64,000 nt of DNA from G963677185 sp963677185 (GCA_963677185.1 OY781889.1:930001-994000); one strand, 5' to 3'; numbered from the stretch's first letter, positions 42,613 to 51,590 are shown. Translations and numbers: made by a program. The notes: generated from the letters alone by a model not told the origin.

Positions 42613-42864
42613 ATGAGGCTGATGTGTGATACCATTGTGACTGTTTATTCCAAGGGCAAGGAATTCAGTGATACGGTAAGAGTCGAGTTCGAAGACCAGC
42701 AGTTCAGTGAGTTCGATTTCGGCAAGTTTTTTCAAGATATGCTGCGTAAATTGAACCCCGATCTTGTCGGTGCTTATCCGAAAGAAAGAATCGTGTTTGA
42801 TATCAAGAGAATTCACAAAGCAACTCATGATCAGGATGCCATCGAAAGGGTGTATTCTAAATAG
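42613..42864 (+). CDS. Hypothetical protein, 83 residues
   Basis: GGAGGGATCATT precedes the ATG, and a strong promoter and a terminator flank the gene, so it is a well-expressed monocistron. The product (MRLMCDTIVTVYSKGKEFSDT, FSEFDFGKFFQDMLRKLNPDL, ERIVFDIKRIHK) is a small alpha/beta protein without signal peptide. I do not recognise a family. The promoter quality suggests a housekeeping or abundant product. Confidence 0.75.
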   Translation: MRLMCDTIVTVYSKGKEFSDTVRVEFEDQQFSEFDFGKFFQDMLRKLNPDLVGAYPKERIVFDIKRIHKATHDQDAIERVYSK

Positions 42865-42896
42865 CTATGAACGGAACAAAAATTAACTGCAGATAG

Positions 42897-42934
42897 CAGG
42901 CGCTAAGATAGGAACTTGGCGCCTGTGTTTGTTA
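42897..42934 (+). terminator. Intrinsic terminator after the 83-residue gene
   Basis: An 11-bp stem CAGGCGCTAAG with CTTGGCGCCTG (one GU pair), seven-base loop, then TGTTTGTTATT. Confidence 0.7.
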
Positions 42935-43005
42935 TTAAAAGCTGAACTGACCCGGGGGATGTTGTCCTGTACACAATTCGCCCTGCTCTATCTTTGCAGC
43001 AATAA

Positions 43006-43041
43006 TTGGTGGTATAATTCTGTTGCTTGAAAAACCACCAA
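43006..43041 (+). promoter_or_regulatory. Inverted repeat over the -10 region of bioY
   Basis: TTGGTGGT and ACCACCAA, 20 bases apart, flank the start region; the first arm touches a TATAAT at 43013. This could be an operator (a biotin-responsive repressor would be the obvious candidate) or an RNA hairpin near the start site. No clear -35 box is present. Confidence 0.4.
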
Positions 43042-43057
43042 CAGGAGGACCTTCCGG

Positions 43058-43663
43058 ATGAGACTAACAACGCGCGATATTGCCATGGCCGGTGTTTTTA
43101 CCGCTATGCTGTGCGCAGTTACCATAATAATCCGTTCATTGCAGCCGGTTCTGCCGATCCCTTTCAGCATGCAGCCGTTTATTATTATGCTGGCCGCATG
43201 CATGCTAAATCCTCGGGCCGCATTTCTATGTGGCCTGGCCTATGTGTCCCTCGGTTTAATGGGGATTCCGGTGTTTTCAAGTCCTCCTTATGGAGGGCCA
43301 GCTTACGTGTTAATGCCCAGCTTCGGCTTTATTCTGGCTTTCCCCATCATGGCATGGCTGCAATCCTGGCTGATAAGACGGAATTCCCTGGTCAATTTTC
43401 TCGCAGCCGGAATGGCTGGGATTATGGTGATGTATATAATCGGCCTTCCCTACTTGTACTTAATGCTGAATTTCTATCTTGGGAAGGCAGTTGATGTCAT
43501 ACAAGTACTACAGGTCGGCTTTATTCCTTTCGTTGCCTTTGATCTTGGCAAACTGGTTCTATCATCGCTTCTAGCCCTGGAACTGTGCAAGCGTACCGGT
43601 TTCAGCCGCGATTATGTTGGCGCTGTTCAAATAGCGACTGAAGCGAAAGCTGAAGGCGAATAA
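43058..43663 (+). CDS. bioY: Biotin transporter BioY
   Basis: The 201-residue protein has about six membrane helices and the BioY signatures: VLPIPFSMQPFIIMLAACMLNPRAAFLCGLAYVSLGLMGIPVFS, PSFGFILAFPIMAW and a C-terminal GFIPFVAFDLGKLVLSSLLA. It is the substrate-binding component of an energy-coupling-factor transporter and takes up biotin, with or without the shared EcfAT module, which is not in this window. ACAGGAGGACC lies before the ATG. It implies dependence on imported biotin or salvage. Confidence 0.94.
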   Translation: MRLTTRDIAMAGVFTAMLCAVTIIIRSLQPVLPIPFSMQPFIIMLAACMLNPRAAFLCGLAYVSLGLMGIPVFSSPPYGGPAYVLMPSFGFILAFPIMAWLQSWLIRRNSLVNFLAAGMAGIMVMYIIGLPYLYLMLNFYLGKAVDVIQVLQVGFIPFVAFDLGKLVLSSLLALELCKRTGFSRDYVGAVQIATEAKAEGE

Positions 43664-43705
43664 CTGCAGGCGGCAAAACTATGCGGTAAACGGGGGTAAT
43701 TGTCT

Positions 43706-44659
43706 ATGCCAGCTTCAATCACTGACGTCAATGGAATTACAGTAGGCTGCGCCGAGGACCTGGAGGCTCTGACGGGTTGCACAGTAATCCTGACCGGAGC
43801 CGAGGGTGCGGTGGCAGGCGTTGATATCAGGGGCGCCGCTCCGGGCAGTCGTGAGACGGCCCTGCTTTCCCCGGTTAATACGGTTGAACGGGTGCATGCC
43901 CTGGTTCTGGCCGGGGGAAGCGCTTACGGGCTCGATGCAGTCAATGGAGTAATGGAATACCTTGAGGAGCATGGTATAGGATTCCAGGTGGAAAGCGCAA
44001 TAGTGCCGATTGTACCGGCAGTGGTGCTGTTCGATCTGCCGGTAGGCAGGCCGGATGTACGGCCGGATCGCTCTATGGGATATTTGGCGGCCTGCCGCGC
44101 CTGCAGCTGGGTGCCCGAGGGCAATTATGGCGCCGGGGCAGGCGCTACAATCGGTAAAATTCGCGGCTATGACCACTGCACTAAAAGCGGCCAGGGAACC
44201 TGGTCGGTAACCTTGCCGTCCGGTCTGACCGTCGGAGCCCTGGCAGCTGTTAACGCATTCGGCGATGTCGTTGATCCTTGCAGCTCCGTGGTCCTGGGTG
44301 GAGTGCGCGATGACCAGGGCAGGATCCAGTCCTCTGCCGAACTGTTCAAGAGCCAGGAGGGAATCGTGTATAAAAGCTTCGGAGCCAATACTACCCTGGC
44401 TGTAATCGCTACCAATGCGATACTGGATAAGGCGATGGCCAAAAGAGTGGCTATTTCAGCCCACGCCGGCATGGCCCGGGCTATAAACCCAGTGCACACC
44501 ATGTTTGACGGGGATACGGTTTTTGCTCTTTCCACCTGCAAAATGAATGCTGACATAGCCCAGGTATGCCAGCTAGCTGCTGAAGTATTGCAAGAAGCTA
44601 TTATAAGAGCGGTAAAAGCGGCTTCCACCATTCAAAACTACCGTTCCATGCATGATTAA
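43706..44659 (+). CDS. P1 family peptidase (DmpA/S58-like)
   Basis: The ATG has GGGGG about nine bases upstream; a TTG two codons before is too close. The 317-residue protein resembles P1/DmpA self-processing N-terminal nucleophile hydrolases: ITDVNGITVGCAEDLEALTGCTVILT, VHALVLAGGSAYGLDAVNGVMEYLEE, NYGAGAGATIGKI and LTVGALAAVNAFGDVVDP, with FGANTTLAVIATNA downstream. In DmpA the chain is cut before a Ser nucleophile; the exact residue here is not certain to me. Likely an aminopeptidase acting on short or beta-peptides in the cytoplasm. It sits between bioY and coaX. Confidence 0.88.
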   Translation: MPASITDVNGITVGCAEDLEALTGCTVILTGAEGAVAGVDIRGAAPGSRETALLSPVNTVERVHALVLAGGSAYGLDAVNGVMEYLEEHGIGFQVESAIVPIVPAVVLFDLPVGRPDVRPDRSMGYLAACRACSWVPEGNYGAGAGATIGKIRGYDHCTKSGQGTWSVTLPSGLTVGALAAVNAFGDVVDPCSSVVLGGVRDDQGRIQSSAELFKSQEGIVYKSFGANTTLAVIATNAILDKAMAKRVAISAHAGMARAINPVHTMFDGDTVFALSTCKMNADIAQVCQLAAEVLQEAIIRAVKAASTIQNYRSMHD

Positions 44660-44728
44660 AGACAGATGTTTTTAAAAGGAATATAATATAGAACGAAGCA
44701 TATATGTAAATAAAGAGGAGGCACAGCC

Positions 44729-45493
44729 GTGATTCTGGTTTTTGACGTTGGCAACACCAATACTGTTATCGGAGTTTTTGAGGGCGAGCGGCTGGCAACC
44801 CAGTGGCGCATACGAACGGATACGATGAAAACCGCCGATGAGTACGGTATGATGCTGCGCTCGCTTTTTGATTCCCGCGACCTTTCCATGAAGGATGTGG
44901 ATGCGGTGGTGATATCATCGGTGGTGCCGAGCCTGATGATGGAAATGGAATGGATGACCGACAAATATTTTCACTGCAAACCATTGGTGGTGGAGCCGGG
45001 CATCAAGACCGGGCTGTCCATCAAGTATGACAATCCCCGGGAAGTCGGTGCCGACCGGGTAGTTAACGCAGTGGCGGCTTTTCATAAATACGGCGGTCCG
45101 CTTATTATCATTGATTTTGGGACGGCTACTACATTTTGTGTACTGAATGACCATGGGGAATACCTGGGAGGAGCCATCGCACCGGGAATCAAGATTTCTA
45201 CCGAAGCCCTGGTGAACCGCGCCTCCAAGCTGCCCAGGGTGGAACTGGTAAAACCGAAAAGCATAATCGGCCGCAATACCATTAATAGCATGCAGGCTGG
45301 AATTATTTATGGATTCGTCGGACAGGTCGAGGGTATTGTGAACCGCATGAAAAAAGAGATCGGAGACGATCCGCGGGTGGTCGCCACAGGCGGGCTGGCG
45401 GCAATAATCGCCAGAGAAACCGATGCGATAGACATAATTGACGAATATCTTACTCTTGACGGGCTCCGCATGGTCTACGAAATGAACAACTAG
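44729..45493 (+). CDS. coaX: Type III pantothenate kinase
   Basis: The GTG follows AGAGGAGG. The 254-residue protein has the ASKHA fold of CoaX: MILVFDVGNTNTVIGVFEG (P-loop equivalent), DAVVISSVVPSL, NPREVGADRVVNAVAAFH, IIIDFGTATTFCVLN and GGAIAPGIKISTEAL. It phosphorylates pantothenate, the first step of CoA synthesis, and is typically resistant to CoA feedback. Its stop overlaps the start of dusB by one base, so the two are translationally coupled, a common pairing in Clostridia. Confidence 0.96.
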   Translation: MILVFDVGNTNTVIGVFEGERLATQWRIRTDTMKTADEYGMMLRSLFDSRDLSMKDVDAVVISSVVPSLMMEMEWMTDKYFHCKPLVVEPGIKTGLSIKYDNPREVGADRVVNAVAAFHKYGGPLIIIDFGTATTFCVLNDHGEYLGGAIAPGIKISTEALVNRASKLPRVELVKPKSIIGRNTINSMQAGIIYGFVGQVEGIVNRMKKEIGDDPRVVATGGLAAIIARETDAIDIIDEYLTLDGLRMVYEMNN

Positions 45494-46491
45494 TGAAACT
45501 GGCGAAGATGTTTAAAATAGGAACTCTCCAGACAGCCAACCGCATTATTGCCGCCCCCCTGGCCGGAGTGGCAGACAAGGCCTTCCGGATCCTGGCAGCC
45601 CGCTACGGCTGTGCATTGGGCTACAGCGAGATGGTTAGCGACATGGGGCTGATCAACTATCAGCGCCGGACCCTATCCATGCTCGACAATACTGGTGTTA
45701 ACATGCCGGTTGTTATCCAGCTTTTTGGTTCAGAGCCGCATAACCTGGCTCAAGCCGCCGCTATTGCAGTTGAAAAGGGAGCTCCGGCCATAGACATTAA
45801 TATGGGATGCCCGGTTCCTAAAGTGGTTAAAAGCGGTGAGGGTTCTGCGCTGCTCTTGGATTTGCCCAAATGCCGGCAGATTATTGCTGCTTTAGTAAAA
45901 GCGGTTAATGTTCCAGTGCTGGTCAAAATGCGCTCCGGTTGGGATGAGAGCCGGCTGGTATTCCTGGAGCTGGGGCGCATAGCCGAAGGCGAGGGCGCGA
46001 GCGCTGTAACCATCCATCCGCGTACCCGGGAACAGTTCTTTTCCGGATGCTCCAACTGGGAGCATATAAGATTGCTTAAAGCCGAACTTGCCATCCCGGT
46101 AATTGGCAACGGTGACATCTGGAGCGCTAGAGACGCTTTGCTCATGGCAGAGACAACTGGCTGCGACGCTGTAATGATCGGCAGGGGAGCGCTCGGAAAT
46201 CCCTTTCTTTTCCGCCAGGCCGCAGCATTGCTGGAAGAAGGCCGAGAGACAGCCCCGCCAACTGTTGTCGAACGTATTAATGCCGCCCGTGAGCACCTGG
46301 AGCTGGCTGTGGCCTGCAAAGGCAGTGAGGTTGCCGTTCGGGAAATGCGCAAGCATATGGGCTGGTACATTAAGGGCCTGCCAGGCGCCGCCCGCTTGCG
46401 TGAAATGTTCAATCAAGCCGCCAGCCAGGAGCAAATGCAGGATATTCTGGCATTTATCATGGGAAAAGCTTCCAACCACGTCGAACCTTAA
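45493..46491 (+). CDS. dusB: tRNA-dihydrouridine synthase DusB
   Basis: The GTG overlaps the coaX stop codon. The 332-residue flavoenzyme begins ANRIIAAPLAGVADKAFR and has YGCALGYSEMVSDMGL, VIQLFGSEPHNLAQAA, AIDINMGCPVPKVVKSGEGSALL (with the catalytic Cys), VLVKMRSGWDES, VTIHPRTREQFFSG and IGNGDIWSARDAL. It reduces uridines in the D-loop of tRNA with NADPH and FMN. A full-length, typical copy. Nearly 200 bases of non-coding sequence follow before the next gene. Confidence 0.96.
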   Translation: MKLAKMFKIGTLQTANRIIAAPLAGVADKAFRILAARYGCALGYSEMVSDMGLINYQRRTLSMLDNTGVNMPVVIQLFGSEPHNLAQAAAIAVEKGAPAIDINMGCPVPKVVKSGEGSALLLDLPKCRQIIAALVKAVNVPVLVKMRSGWDESRLVFLELGRIAEGEGASAVTIHPRTREQFFSGCSNWEHIRLLKAELAIPVIGNGDIWSARDALLMAETTGCDAVMIGRGALGNPFLFRQAAALLEEGRETAPPTVVERINAAREHLELAVACKGSEVAVREMRKHMGWYIKGLPGAARLREMFNQAASQEQMQDILAFIMGKASNHVEP

Positions 46492-46687
46492 ATTAATGGT
46501 GCTTCGATTCATTCCAATGCTATGCCATTATTTGAGTGTGCCAAACATATGGCCGCTTTTCATTTCGCTGCGCCATTGCAAATCGCAATTGCCAGTAGCC
46601 ATAATTATCAGAACAAATTATACTGTAATTATGCAACTCGCTACGTTATGATCTGATTCCGTTTAACCCTTGAAAGGGGGAAAAGGA

Positions 46688-49159
46688 ATGATCGATAATG
46701 CATCGGTCTGGAAGCAGGCCCTCGAACAGTCCCGAAGCGCTTTCGGTTATCATGAGATGCTTGTGAATAACCAGGGGCAGGCAGTCGATTATGTTTATCT
46801 GGATGTTAACCAGGCCTTTTGCAATATGACCGGCTTGAAACGGGAAGAGGTTCTCGGTCGGAAATGCAGCGAAGTCATGAAAACACTGGGCCAGGATGCA
46901 TCCTTCTGGATAAACCGGTTTACACCGGTTGCTTTGCACGGGGAGAAATACCGGCAGGAATTCTACGATAATCGCTCTGACCTCTGGTGGGAAATTGAAG
47001 CCTTCTGTTCAGCCAGCCGGTTTTTCATTGCAATAGCTCACGACATAACTCTGCAAAAGCAAAACACCATGCCGCACTGCCATCATTTTATTAACAGCAA
47101 TATCCTTTTCTGCCTGCTCGACCTGGATTCTGGATGTTTCACTGACTTAAATCCCTGCTGGCATCAAACCCTGGGCTGGCCGCGGGAAATGCTGCTGGGT
47201 CATCCGCTGATGGATTTTGTGCATCCCGACGATCGGTTGTTAATAAGTGATGGGCTTGAGAAGCTGCGACGCAACCAGTCAATAGAGGGTCTGGAGGCCC
47301 GCGTGCTGTGCGGCGATGGAAGCAATCGCTGCCTGCTGTGGCAAGCCCGCGCGGATGCAGATGCTGGTCTGATCTATACATCCGCGGTCGATATCACCGA
47401 ACGAGTGGTGTTGAAAACGGAGCTGGAGCGTGTCAACCGCCTCTACGCAGTACTTTCAGATACTAATCATGAGATCGTGCGCAAGCGTCCTCGTCCCTTG
47501 TTACTGAAAAAGGTTTGCGATGCTGCAGTAAAGCATGGGGGATTTGTTATGGCCTGGGTGGGCCGTCTGGACCGTGAGAGCGGCAGGATCATCCCGGTGG
47601 CGCACGCAGGAATAAATAACGACTATCTCGATGAGATCAGTGTGTCGTATCGAGATGAACCATATGACAAAGGGCCGACCGGAATGGCAATAAACACCGG
47701 CCAAATAGATGTATGCAGCGATATAGAGCTGGATGCACGCATGGGACCCTGGCTGGAATCCGCTCGCAAGCGCGGTTACCGTTCTTCAGCGGCAGTGCCG
47801 ATTCTGGAAAACAATATTATTACGTATGTTTTCAATGTATATGCACTGGAACCCGGATTTTTCGGGCGACAAGAACAGCGTCTGCTGATAGAAATAGGAA
47901 TTGACATCGGATATGCTCTGGCAGCCATGCAGGCCAGCGAAGAACGCAATCACTTCGAACAGGAATGGCTGCTTAGCGAAGCTCGATACTGCTCTCTTTT
48001 TGAACAATCGCCAGCTGGCTTATATTTGTATGATAAAGATTTGGTATTCAGTGAATGCAACCAGAGCTTCGCTGATCTTTCCCAGCAGCCGGCGGATGCA
48101 ATCAACGGCCGGAGTATGAGGAGCTGGACGGAAAGCGGCATGATAAGGGCAGCGGAAGATGCGTTAAATGGACTGGAGGGTTGGTATGAAGGACCCTATA
48201 AATCCGGGTATGAAGGATCTCCTGTGTGGATATCGATGCAAACGGCGCCGTTATTCGATCATCAGGGCATAATAATTGGTGGCATGGGGATAGTCAGCGA
48301 TATTAGCGCTATCAAGCAAGCTGAAGCCGAAATATTACGGCTCAACGAGGTGCTGGAGCAGAGGGTAGCCGAGAGAACTGCAGATCTGCTCACACTTAAC
48401 CAGGAGTTGGAGTCATTTTCATATTCAGTCAGCCATGACCTTCGAAGTCCGCTTCGGGCTATTGGCGGATATGCGAGCATAATTTCTGAAGATTTCGAAG
48501 ATGACCTCAATGATGATATCAAACGAATGCTGGGGCTGATTAATCGCAACACCAAACGGATGGGAATGCTTATTGACGACCTTCTGGCGTTTTCCAAACT
48601 GGGCCGGCAGAGCAAGAGGCCGAAGTTTTTTGACATGGAGAGGCTGTTCAATGATGCTTTTAATGAGCTTTCCGCTGAACAGGGTGAACTGGACTCCGTT
48701 AAAAAACGGTCAATTGAATTTTCTGTTGACCAGTTGCCGGTAGCTTATGGTGACTTAAGCATGATTCGGCAGCTGGTGAACAACCTCCTGTCAAATGCAA
48801 TTAAATTTACCGGCCAGCGTTCTGAAGCTTGCATTCAGGTCGGCTGTCTGCCAGCTGAAAGTGCAGGACAGCAGGTATTTTTTGTGCGGGATAACGGAGC
48901 CGGGTTTGATCCCCGGTATATCGACAAAATATTCAATGTATTCCAACGCCTTCATCACGAGGAAGAATTTGAGGGAACCGGAGTGGGCCTGGCGATAAGC
49001 AGGCGTATTGTTGAAAGGCACGGCGGGCGTATTTGGGCAGAAGGCAAACCCGGTGAAGGCGCGACATTTTACTTCAGCCTGCCCTGTGGGGAAGAAAAGG
49101 ATATGGCACCTCGAAATCAAACAAATTTCACCTTGTCAAGCAGTAGACCCATGGTTTAA
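46688..49159 (+). CDS. Soluble multi-PAS/GAF sensor histidine kinase
   Basis: The ATG follows AAAGGGGGAAAAGGA; the product has 823 residues and no membrane helix. Domains in order: PAS (about 10-125, DYVYLDVNQAFCNMTGLKREEVLG), a second PAS (145-250, CFTDLNPCWHQTLGWPREM), GAF (265-420), a third PAS (435-560, LYLYDKDLVFSECNQSFADLSQ), a coiled coil (LNEVLEQRVAERTADLL) and HisKA. The H-box is SYSVSHDLRSPLRAIGGYASI, and the HATPase domain has NNLLSNAIKFT and GTGVGLAISRRI. The kinase senses intracellular ligands or redox; no partner regulator lies next to it. The layout resembles phytochrome-like kinases, but the chromophore Cys is not evident. Confidence 0.92.
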   Translation: MIDNASVWKQALEQSRSAFGYHEMLVNNQGQAVDYVYLDVNQAFCNMTGLKREEVLGRKCSEVMKTLGQDASFWINRFTPVALHGEKYRQEFYDNRSDLWWEIEAFCSASRFFIAIAHDITLQKQNTMPHCHHFINSNILFCLLDLDSGCFTDLNPCWHQTLGWPREMLLGHPLMDFVHPDDRLLISDGLEKLRRNQSIEGLEARVLCGDGSNRCLLWQARADADAGLIYTSAVDITERVVLKTELERVNRLYAVLSDTNHEIVRKRPRPLLLKKVCDAAVKHGGFVMAWVGRLDRESGRIIPVAHAGINNDYLDEISVSYRDEPYDKGPTGMAINTGQIDVCSDIELDARMGPWLESARKRGYRSSAAVPILENNIITYVFNVYALEPGFFGRQEQRLLIEIGIDIGYALAAMQASEERNHFEQEWLLSEARYCSLFEQSPAGLYLYDKDLVFSECNQSFADLSQQPADAINGRSMRSWTESGMIRAAEDALNGLEGWYEGPYKSGYEGSPVWISMQTAPLFDHQGIIIGGMGIVSDISAIKQAEAEILRLNEVLEQRVAERTADLLTLNQELESFSYSVSHDLRSPLRAIGGYASIISEDFEDDLNDDIKRMLGLINRNTKRMGMLIDDLLAFSKLGRQSKRPKFFDMERLFNDAFNELSAEQGELDSVKKRSIEFSVDQLPVAYGDLSMIRQLVNNLLSNAIKFTGQRSEACIQVGCLPAESAGQQVFFVRDNGAGFDPRYIDKIFNVFQRLHHEEEFEGTGVGLAISRRIVERHGGRIWAEGKPGEGATFYFSLPCGEEKDMAPRNQTNFTLSSSRPMV

Positions 49160-49233
49160 AGTATAAATAAGAAATAAATTGGATAAGTATCCACTTTTCG
49201 CCCGGATGCGCTCCACGGAGGGAGGCCAAGCAT

Positions 49234-49989
49234 ATGGCAGGGATGCAGGTTTTAGGACCATCCTACTGGCCGGGAAAATGGGACAGCTATAGTTCGTCGA
49301 CCCCGGAACCTGATGACAGCACCGAAATGAATAACTCCAATATAGAGCCGTCTCCTGATCCTGAACAAGCGGACCAGGATCGTTTGGAGCGCCTGGAACC
49401 CCGGCTCAAGCAGCTGGAGAAGATGGACGAAGAGGTTCACGAGCACGAACAGACTCACAAAGCAATCGCCGGACCCTATGCCGGGGAGATAACCTATCGG
49501 TATGTTACGGGACCGGATGGCAAGCGCTATGCAGTGGGCGGCTCAACTCCCATTTCCGTTCCCCGCTCTCGCAATCCTGAAGAAACTATCCGTATTATGA
49601 ATAAAGTGCGCCAGGCTGCTCTGGCTCCAGGCGATCCCTCGCCCCAGGATATGCACATGGCACAAGTGGCGACGGCCAATGAAATGAAGGCCCGGGAGGA
49701 AATCCGCAGTAAATCAAGTCAGCATCAGCAAGAAATTTCCGACCAGGTGCTCGAAGCAACCGGCCTCAAGGAAAAGCCTGAAATGGATATCAGAGTGCTG
49801 GGTGGGGGTCAGGTGGAGATCAAACACAGCCAGCCGAAAAAAGAAAGCGGAGAAATTCTTGAACCGGCGGGTCTGCCGTTAAATGCAGAAGATACGAAAG
49901 CGGACACCATCGGAGAAGCTTACCGCATGGCCGCCCGCCTGTATCGTCTCCAACCAGCCAGCAAAGTCGAACGCAATCTGATCGGTTGA
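49234..49989 (+). CDS. SprA-related putative metalloprotease
   Basis: GGAGGGAGGCC lies before the ATG. The 251-residue protein has an acidic, disordered N-terminus and the zinc-type motif HEHEQTHKAIAG (HExxH) near residue 70. The SprA-related pattern follows: YAGEITYRYVTGPDGKRYAVGG, STPISVPRSRNPEETIRIMNKVRQAALAPGDPSPQD and AQVATANEMKAREEI. Family members in bacteria are annotated as putative metalloproteases; activity is largely unproven. No signal peptide is visible, so it may act in the cytoplasm. Converges with the SPFH gene. Confidence 0.85.
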   Translation: MAGMQVLGPSYWPGKWDSYSSSTPEPDDSTEMNNSNIEPSPDPEQADQDRLERLEPRLKQLEKMDEEVHEHEQTHKAIAGPYAGEITYRYVTGPDGKRYAVGGSTPISVPRSRNPEETIRIMNKVRQAALAPGDPSPQDMHMAQVATANEMKAREEIRSKSSQHQQEISDQVLEATGLKEKPEMDIRVLGGGQVEIKHSQPKKESGEILEPAGLPLNAEDTKADTIGEAYRMAARLYRLQPASKVERNLIG

Positions 49990-50029
49990 ATCTGTGAGAA
50001 CTATTTCAGCCTGTCCTTGCCACCCCGTT

Positions 50030-50950
50030 TTATATTAGTTCCGGCATGGTGCTTACAGTTGTTTCAATCGTATTGACCTTTGGAGTGTGAGAGCCAGGGC
50101 CCTTCAATGGAACAACGCCGGCCATTTCACCAATTACATTAACCAGCTCGGATCCAGTGGGAACAACTATTTTGGCATTGTTTTGCAGGGCGGTTTCAAC
50201 GGTCTGCAGACGGCGCAAGATCTGGGCATTGCCTACAAAATAATGATCGGCGGCTTCATTAACCAGTTGAATCGCCTGGGCTTCGCCTTCCGCTTGTAGA
50301 ATCTTGGCCTGCCTGATACCTTCGGCTTTCTTGATCTCGGCCCGCTTTACCCCGTCTGCAGTTGTTTCGGCAGCGGTTGCAAAGTCTATCGCGGCAATCT
50401 TTTCATTTTCCGCTTTTACGACCTTATTCATGGTTTCCTGCACATCCCGGGGCGGATCGATTTCCTTCAGCTCGGTACGCAGGATGTCCAGTCCCCAATT
50501 CCGGGTTTCCTTTTCCAGCGTCTGCAGCAGATCCGTATTTATGCGTCCCCGTTCGCTATTGGCGGACTTAAGGGACAGGGTGCCAATGATGTTGCGCAAG
50601 GTAGTTCGAGCCAGGTTTACAATCTGGTACTGAAAATTTGCGACATTGTACTGGGAATCTTTGACGCTCTGTTCGTCCAGGCGGACCTTGAAATAGACCT
50701 GGGCATCAACGGTGGCATTCAGATTGTCATTGGTGATAATCGTCTGCGGTTCGGCATTAACCATCTGTTCGGTAATATTAACCTTGTAGAGCCTTTGAAT
50801 TCCAGGTATTATCCAACATAGACCCGGTTCAGCAAAGCGGCTGTATTTACCCAGGGTCTCCACCAAGCCCCGGTGGGTTGGACGAACAATTCTGATTCCT
50901 AAAAGGAAAATTACCAGGGCAAGCGGCAGTATTACATATACATAAATCAT
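50030..50950 (-). CDS. SPFH (stomatin/Band 7) domain membrane protein
   Basis: The 306-residue protein starts with a single membrane helix (YVYVILPLALVIFLLGIRIV). The Band 7 domain follows: PTHRGLVETLGKYSRFAEPGLCWIIPGIQRLYKVNI, QVYFKVRLDEQSVKDSQYNVANF and GTLSLKSANSERGRINTDLLQTLEKETRNWGLDILRTELKEIDPP. A coiled coil and a C-terminal segment complete it. Paraslipin/QmcA-type proteins form membrane microdomains and regulate proteases such as FtsH; a partner NfeD is not next to it. GGAGG precedes the ATG. A single gene on the minus strand. Confidence 0.93.
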   Translation of the reverse strand: MIYVYVILPLALVIFLLGIRIVRPTHRGLVETLGKYSRFAEPGLCWIIPGIQRLYKVNITEQMVNAEPQTIITNDNLNATVDAQVYFKVRLDEQSVKDSQYNVANFQYQIVNLARTTLRNIIGTLSLKSANSERGRINTDLLQTLEKETRNWGLDILRTELKEIDPPRDVQETMNKVVKAENEKIAAIDFATAAETTADGVKRAEIKKAEGIRQAKILQAEGEAQAIQLVNEAADHYFVGNAQILRRLQTVETALQNNAKIVVPTGSELVNVIGEMAGVVPLKGPGSHTPKVNTIETTVSTMPELI

Positions 50951-51172
50951 CCAGGGAACCTCCTTACTGTAAATTCAAGCATTCCGTCAAGCAGTGAAAC
51001 CCGATTATCTTCATTGTAGCCCTGTCCTATGTGCCTGTATATACTTGCCGGTTGAAAAAGCCGAGCCTGGAGGACAAGTGCCGCACTCCTGGGATTGCGC
51101 CATAAAATATAACTTGCCATCAAGGGTAAATCCATGTAATATGTTGTAGGTACAATTGAAGGCAACATATGG

Positions 51173-51326
51173 TCCGGAGAGGTGGCTGATAAGCAGAGAG
51201 CCACGAATCGGCAAGTGGTAAGGCAGAGCCGGTGAGTGTGCGAATCGCTTATGCAGAGGGCAAAGCCCGATGTAATCCTTGACTTGGAAGCGCCGAACTC
51301 TCCAGCTCGACAACTTAATATTTATA
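51173..51326 (+). repeat. 154-bp tandem repeat, unit 1
   Basis: The unit begins TCCGGAGAGGTGGCTGA, the same 17 bases that open the tRNA-Ser 308 bases downstream, and continues with about 137 bases unrelated to the tRNA. It is about 95 percent identical to unit 2 by eye. Inside, GGAGAG can pair with CTCTCC near the end, GTGGCT with AGCCAC, and GGGC with GCCC. The loop GATAAGC can pair with a downstream GCTTAT as a pseudoknot. It behaves like a structured RNA, but no promoter is evident. Confidence 0.85.
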
Positions 51327-51480
51327 TCCGGAGAGGTGGCTGATAAGCAGAGAGCCACGAATCGGCAAGTCACAAGGTAAAGCCGGTGAGTGTGCGAATC
51401 GCTTATGCAGAGGGCATAGCCCGATGTAATCCTTGACTTGGAAGCGCCGAACTCTCCAGCTCGACAATTTTATATTTTTA
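51327..51480 (+). repeat. 154-bp tandem repeat, unit 2
   Basis: A second copy with exactly the same 154-base period, ending directly at the TCC preceding the tRNA-Ser. Differences from unit 1 cluster in a 16-base segment (51369-51384), the loop of the GGGC/GCCC hairpin (A to T) and the AT-rich end. The AT-rich spacer before the next GGAGAGG (TATATTTTTATCCGG) is shared in kind with that before unit 2. No open frame on either strand is plausible here. Confidence 0.85.
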
Positions 51481-51483
51481 TCC

Positions 51484-51577
51484 GGAGAGGTGGCTGAGTT
51501 CGGCTGAAGGCGCTCGATTGGAAATCGAGTAGGCGGGTAACACTGCCTCAAGGGTTCGAATCCCTTCCTCTCCGCCA
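51484..51577 (+). tRNA. tRNA-Ser (anticodon GGA)
   Basis: A complete class II tRNA: acceptor GGAGAGG/CCTCTCC, anticodon stem CTCGA/TCGAG with loop TTGGAAA (anticodon GGA, reading UCC/UCU), a long variable arm, T arm AGGGTTCGAATCCCT and encoded CCA. Its first 14 bases are repeated at the head of each upstream 154-bp unit. Confidence 0.95.
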
Positions 51578-51590
51578 TTTGATTATTCTC

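Noticed and set aside
51173..51480. CRISPR-like array
   Set aside because: Only two units of 154 bases without short repeats and unique spacers; not a CRISPR array.
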